Shown piece after piece: positions 61,093-64,000 of a stretch of 64,000 nt of DNA. The notes beneath the pieces were generated by a model. It was not told where the DNA came from. It did not search any database and saw only the letters and a program-made list of their open reading frames with translations. Position numbers and translations under genes: made by a program. Positions within the stretch are counted from its first letter, which is position 1, and every line of letters begins with the position of its first letter. The stretch comes from Cystobasidium ongulense (lineage: Eukaryota > Basidiomycota > Cystobasidiomycetes > Cystobasidiales > Cystobasidiaceae), in the NCBI GenBank assembly GCA_022835595.1, contig BQUP01000008.1, forward strand, positions 744,001 through 808,000, in the 5' to 3' direction.

Positions 61093-61682
61093 TCATCTGC
61101 AAAGCATGCATGCCTTGATGGAGGCTAGTATTGAGGTGTTGTCGTTTGCCACTTGGTCTTCTTGCTGTATTCGTTCCTTCTCCTCGAGTAAAGGTTGCTT
61201 CTCGTTCAGCGTATCCTGGTCGGACAGGTACAGTTGCATAGGTGGAGGAGGTGGCGGCGGTCTTGCACGTACTACACGCTCTAGCTTGGGATTGAAAACC
61301 GTCCCCGAGACTTTGTATGTGCCCGTCCTGAGGGAGTCTTCGCTATATGTCCATTCCTCGGCTGAGAAGAGCATGGGATGCCCAGCAGCTACCAGCTCAA
61401 CGACGAGCTGTTATGTATATCCACATAAATAGTCAGTGACTTCGAGTAGTTGATCCTTCTAGCGATGTGGGACGTTCCCACCTGGACTGATGCGCCTTCG
61501 GGTACACCTGCCCCTTTGAGCGAGCGTATACCTGTGTCGCCCAGGTTGATAGCACCTTCTATGCGCTCGGAGACGACGACTTTCCAGTTGTTCAAGTCGT
61601 TCTTGTCTTTGCCGCCATCGCAATAGGCTGCTCGTACGTAGCAGCTGGTCGAGTCCAGTATGATGGTCGAATCGATCGTCAT
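61093..61682 (-). CDS. Unknown small protein with a polyproline run
   Basis: I do not recognise the family. Two exons (61682-61482, 61407-61093) join in phase 0 to 171 residues. The sequence alternates strand-like segments with loops: TIILDSTSCYVRAAYCDGG, NLNNWKVVV-type (LNNWKVVVSERIEGAINLG), GASVQLVVELVAAG, EEWTYSEDSLRTGTYKVSG and TVFNPKLERVVRARP, then eight prolines and an acidic helix. It could be a beta-sandwich domain with a proline tail. The last 10 residues contain ACMLC. An ATG at 61788 with a good donor after it is tempting as exon 1 but its phase does not join, so I start at 61682. Its 3' end nearly touches the 3' end of the convergent F-box gene. Confidence 0.55.
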
Positions 61683-62272
61683 CACCTGGCATCAGTCTAT
61701 GCATTCGGACCCGCACCAAGCTGCCAACTCACGAGTATCCTGCTCTGTGAATGAGGGTAAAGTTGCTGAGGCTGCCTAGAGGAGCCATGTTATTGTAGAA
61801 TGGGAACAAAGGCAAGCGTTGTAGCTGGCCGGCCGGGCTGGCCTACTCGGGGCCATTGAGGGTGCACGTGATTTAACGCATTGCGCGTACAACACAACCG
61901 CTGCAATAAAGCCCAATTACTTAGGTAAGTGAGTCGCCTTTGAAGAACGACAGGCACTAAGATTGATCATCCGAATAGCAGAACGTATTTGGGTATCTAT
62001 GGAATTGCAAAAGCTACACATACCTTGGACCTTGCTATTCCTGCTGGAGACTCGTGAGTCTCACAACGCTTTTTACTAGTCCAGAGAGTACTACCGAATG
62101 ACCAATCAAACAAGCCACGAGATCCAAACCTCCGAAAGGCTCGATCTGTGATGAGCTTGCCTGAAGCACTTCTCTTCGACACCGTCTTTCGTTTATAGTA
62201 GAGTACAGATAGGTATGCAATAAGTATACCTACCATATGTAGCGAAATGACAGAGGCTAATGCTGTTTACAC
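61683..62272. other. Intergenic region between two small minus-strand genes
   Basis: About 0.6 kb. A 79-codon ATG-initiated minus-strand frame (61997-62236) begins with a hydrophobic segment (VGILIAYLSVLYYKR) and could be a small membrane protein, but it has no recognisable homologue and no clear splice partners; it may equally be 3' UTR of the gene to its right. Confidence 0.35.
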
Positions 62273-62742
62273 CTAGAAGCCGCCGTAGGCCTTGACCATT
62301 CCAATTAATTTGTCGGCTGGCGCACCAGTATAACCAGCACTGGAAACGGTTTATGCAGATAGGCAGAGTGACCTCAGCCTATTTGACCATCTCTTCGGTG
62401 CAAGAAAGCAGTGTGAGAAGAAGACTCACGGTACAGTTCTGAGGATGGTGTACTTGATCTTACGCTGATCTTGCCATCTTTCTTCCTTTGTCGTTGGATT
62501 TGCGTCGGCCCAGTGTCTTGGCTCTGAGATATAGTGGTACCGGGCACCAGATAGCATCGAGAACGGTGTGCCGCAACCATCCCAAGGTTGCTCGACACCA
62601 CAATAATATCTTGCTGCTTTTCCTTCATTTGCTACACCGAATACGCTTTTTAAGAATCTGATGGAAAATCTAGTCAGCCAATGAGCGTAGCAGTATCCAA
62701 GCCAATCACATAAACATACCCATTCACTGCTTCTAGCGTCAT
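62273..62742 (-). CDS. Unknown small Trp/Cys-containing protein, 105 residues
   Basis: This gene is visible only after splicing. Exons 62742-62720 (23 nt), 62657-62430 and 62339-62273 join exactly in frame and give MTLEAVNGFLKSVFGVAN at the start and GAPADKLIGMVKAYGGF before the stop. The core reads CGVEQPWDGCGTPFSMLSG, then ARYHYISEPRHWADANPTT and a basic amphipathic helix (KEERWQDQRKIKYTILRT). The mix of aromatic residues, two nearby cysteines and clean GT-AG introns (gtatgt...cag, gtgagt...cag) strongly suggests a real gene. I do not recognise a family. The size and composition would suit a small mitochondrial or secreted-pathway subunit, but no signal is evident. Confidence 0.55.
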
Positions 62743-63338
62743 GAACCTTAGCGCATCCTAGCGTCTTGAATCGGCACTCGTGCTTGTAGGCACAAAGAAG
62801 ATTGACTTCAGTCTGTAACGCTCACGATCAGTTTACAGCAGGCATGAGACGAGGTGAAAAGGATGCTTGTGGTCTGCAGGTGAACATCTCCACAAGACTT
62901 GCAGAGGCGGAATATCCGAAGCTGGGATGAAGTAGTTAGTGTGTTTGGAAGGAATCCTAATTCAGGCTTGACGCCGCTACCATTACTGACAAAATTTTCA
63001 TCTTTTTCTTTCTCATGGCGGGTTTTGTTCAAAAGACAGACACATTCGTCAGGCAGGTAGGGGCACTAGGCAGAGAAATCCGCCTTCCATGATGGATGTC
63101 CGTGTATCAGAGGCTGTACGCTCTAAAGAGCGGGGTACTGTATTTCAAAAAGTACCCCTCGAAATTCTGTGCCTTGCGAAGTTGCTGTAAAACAACCCAA
63201 TAAGCAACCACACTTCAAAAGCTACCGGCCCCATTCGCTCACTTTTCAAGGGTCCATAGCAGCATTCGCATCCTGGACACTAAAGCAGAGAATCAGCCGT
63301 GCGGCCCACATGCACTGCGACGTATCTATAGTCCCGAC
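62743..63338. other. Region 3' of the Fanzor gene
   Basis: About 0.6 kb between the small gene and the stop of the Fanzor gene. Frames here start at non-ATG codons. It includes a short perfect inverted repeat at 63132-63158. In TnpB/Fanzor elements the guide RNA and the element end lie in this position relative to the gene. Confidence 0.4.
63132..63158. repeat. Perfect 8-bp inverted repeat (hairpin)
   Basis: The arms GGGGTACT (63132-63139) and AGTACCCC (63151-63158) are exact reverse complements separated by an 11-base loop. It lies about 180 bases beyond the Fanzor stop codon. It could be a stem of a guide RNA, an element end or a terminator hairpin; none is shown by sequence alone. Confidence 0.6.
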
Positions 63339-64000
63339 TTACTGTCCTCCGTTTTCCACCCACCAGGGATGCTTGCCATGCGTAAGCAGGTGCCACGCAA
63401 TAAATCCGATGTTCATGCCGGCCGCCAGATCACGATGATAAATTCGCTTGCGTCCAGGACATTGTAGCACACGCTGAGATGCCCCGCCATTACGCTTGAA
63501 ACGTGCCTTGGCCATTCTGGAACAGTAAACCACGTCAGCTCCTAGTGCTGTAGACACTCTGATCGCTGAACGGCGCTCACGTAGACCGCAGTCCATCTTG
63601 AGCTTCCTGATCGCTTGCAATTGTGCATAGCGGGTCCGGACACATCTGCGACGAGTATGCTTCGGTGACAACCACAACCTTGACCGGAAGGCGATTACAT
63701 CTCAGTCGTTTGACGAGCTGCCTCAGTCCGGATTTGGCGAAGTCTGCGGTGTGCATGTTCCTGGTGTTGCGTGTACCACTCATGCCGCATTCGTCTCCAA
63801 TAACCATGAGAAGCGGTGATTGCTGAACAATCCTGGGCCAAACCAAATTCGCAAACTGGGTGAATACCCTGTTGTGGAAGCGACGAACTTGTTGCACGCG
63901 GCGAAGACCACGTGACAGTACGCTTTGCTCGACTGGAGGGCCATCTCTGTTAGGTTCAAGCAATTGCTTATGTCGCGAAGAGGCTGGCTCTTTCCTGTCA
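63339..64000 (-). CDS. Fanzor (TnpB-like RNA-guided nuclease), C-terminal part, runs off the window
   Basis: C-terminal about 198 residues of a TnpB/Fanzor nuclease, the eukaryotic relatives of the IS200/IS605 TnpB proteins, which cut DNA using an RNA made from the element's own end. The frame is open from the window edge (64000) to 63581. A 64-nt intron (63580-63517) with donor GTGAGC, a CTGAC branch site and acceptor CAG joins it to 63516-63339. Visible in order: FHNRVFTQFANLVWPRIV, the RuvC strand LLMVIGDECG, the helix SGLRQLVKRL, the RuvC-II glutamate with zinc-ribbon start (VVVVTEAYSSQMCP), and RVLQCPGRKR followed by the RuvC-III block HRDLAAGMNIG. The catalytic E and D are intact and I see no stop or frameshift. 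The N-terminal half and the left element end are outside the window. Confidence 0.8.

Noticed and set aside
61459-61719. 86-codon minus-strand frame overlapping the small unknown gene
   Set aside because: Arg-rich shadow translation; the alternative frame joins a downstream exon with sensible strand-like sequence.
61997-62236. 79-codon minus-strand frame with a hydrophobic start
   Set aside because: Possible micro-protein, but no homology, no confirmed splice partners, and it may be 3' UTR of the neighbouring gene; left unresolved.
62808-63032. 74-codon minus-strand frame between the small gene and Fanzor
   Set aside because: It starts at TTG, has no motif and shows no splice partner.
63577-63677. 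Apparent frameshift in the Fanzor gene where two frames overlap
   Set aside because: A 64-nt intron with GTGAGC donor, CTGAC branch site and CAG acceptor joins the two frames exactly, so no frameshift needs to be assumed.

Overview
The window is nuclear DNA from a fungus, most likely a basidiomycete. Genes are dense and lie on both strands. Nearly every gene is cut by several very short introns (about 50-65 nt) with GTAAG/GTGAG donors and CAG/TAG acceptors. The gene set is typically fungal (Pho88/SND3, Rrp12, Pex11, Mlh1, Pds5, Kin17, frataxin, SelO, PTR2). I saw no rRNA, no convincing tRNA and no bacterial-type operon. Exon borders were worked out by hand from splice signals, frame continuity and family alignment from memory, so single junctions may be off by a few bases.

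Layout. 0.4-2.8 kb (-): FAD-dependent monooxygenase. 3.4-5.9 kb (+): carnitine O-acetyltransferase with both a mitochondrial-type N-terminus and a peroxisomal C-terminal AKL. 6.3-10.4 kb (+): Rrp12. 10.8-11.7 kb (+): Pho88/SND3. 12.0-13.2 kb (+): PEX11-type protein. 14.0-18.9 kb (+): very large RING-H2 protein. 19.1-20.4 kb (-): Kin17, divergent from a 1,151-residue type II membrane glycosyltransferase (20.6-24.2 kb, +). 24.8-25.8 kb (+): unknown multi-spanning membrane protein. 26.6-29.5 kb (+): MLH1. 29.6-31.1 kb (+): centrin-like EF-hand protein split by acidic and glycine-rich inserts. 31.6-33.5 kb (-): class I methyltransferase. 34.5-40.3 kb (-): PDS5. 40.9-43.9 kb (+): peroxisomal ABCD half-transporter. 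43.9-48.6 kb: a 4.7 kb gene-poor block. 48.6-51.0 kb (+): POT/PTR2 peptide transporter. 51.9-53.2 kb (+): GRGGAGN-motif protein. 53.8-54.7 kb (+): frataxin. 54.9-56.4 kb (+): TFIIF beta subunit. 56.8-59.2 kb (-): SelO/FMP40 adenylyltransferase, divergent from an F-box/WD40 protein (59.5-61.1 kb, +). 61.1-61.7 and 62.3-62.7 kb (-): two small unknown genes. 63.3-64.0 kb (-): the 3' part of a Fanzor gene, a eukaryotic TnpB-like RNA-guided nuclease, running off the window edge.

Functional themes. Three genes serve peroxisomal fatty-acid metabolism: acyl entry (ABCD), acetyl export as carnitine ester (CAT2) and organelle proliferation (PEX11). They are interspersed with unrelated genes, so this is not a clear cluster. 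Two encode mitochondrial proteins (frataxin, SelO) and several serve genome maintenance (MLH1, PDS5, Kin17). The most notable element is the Fanzor gene at the right edge. It is open through its RuvC-like core once a 64-nt intron is removed, and a short hairpin lies just beyond its 3' end.
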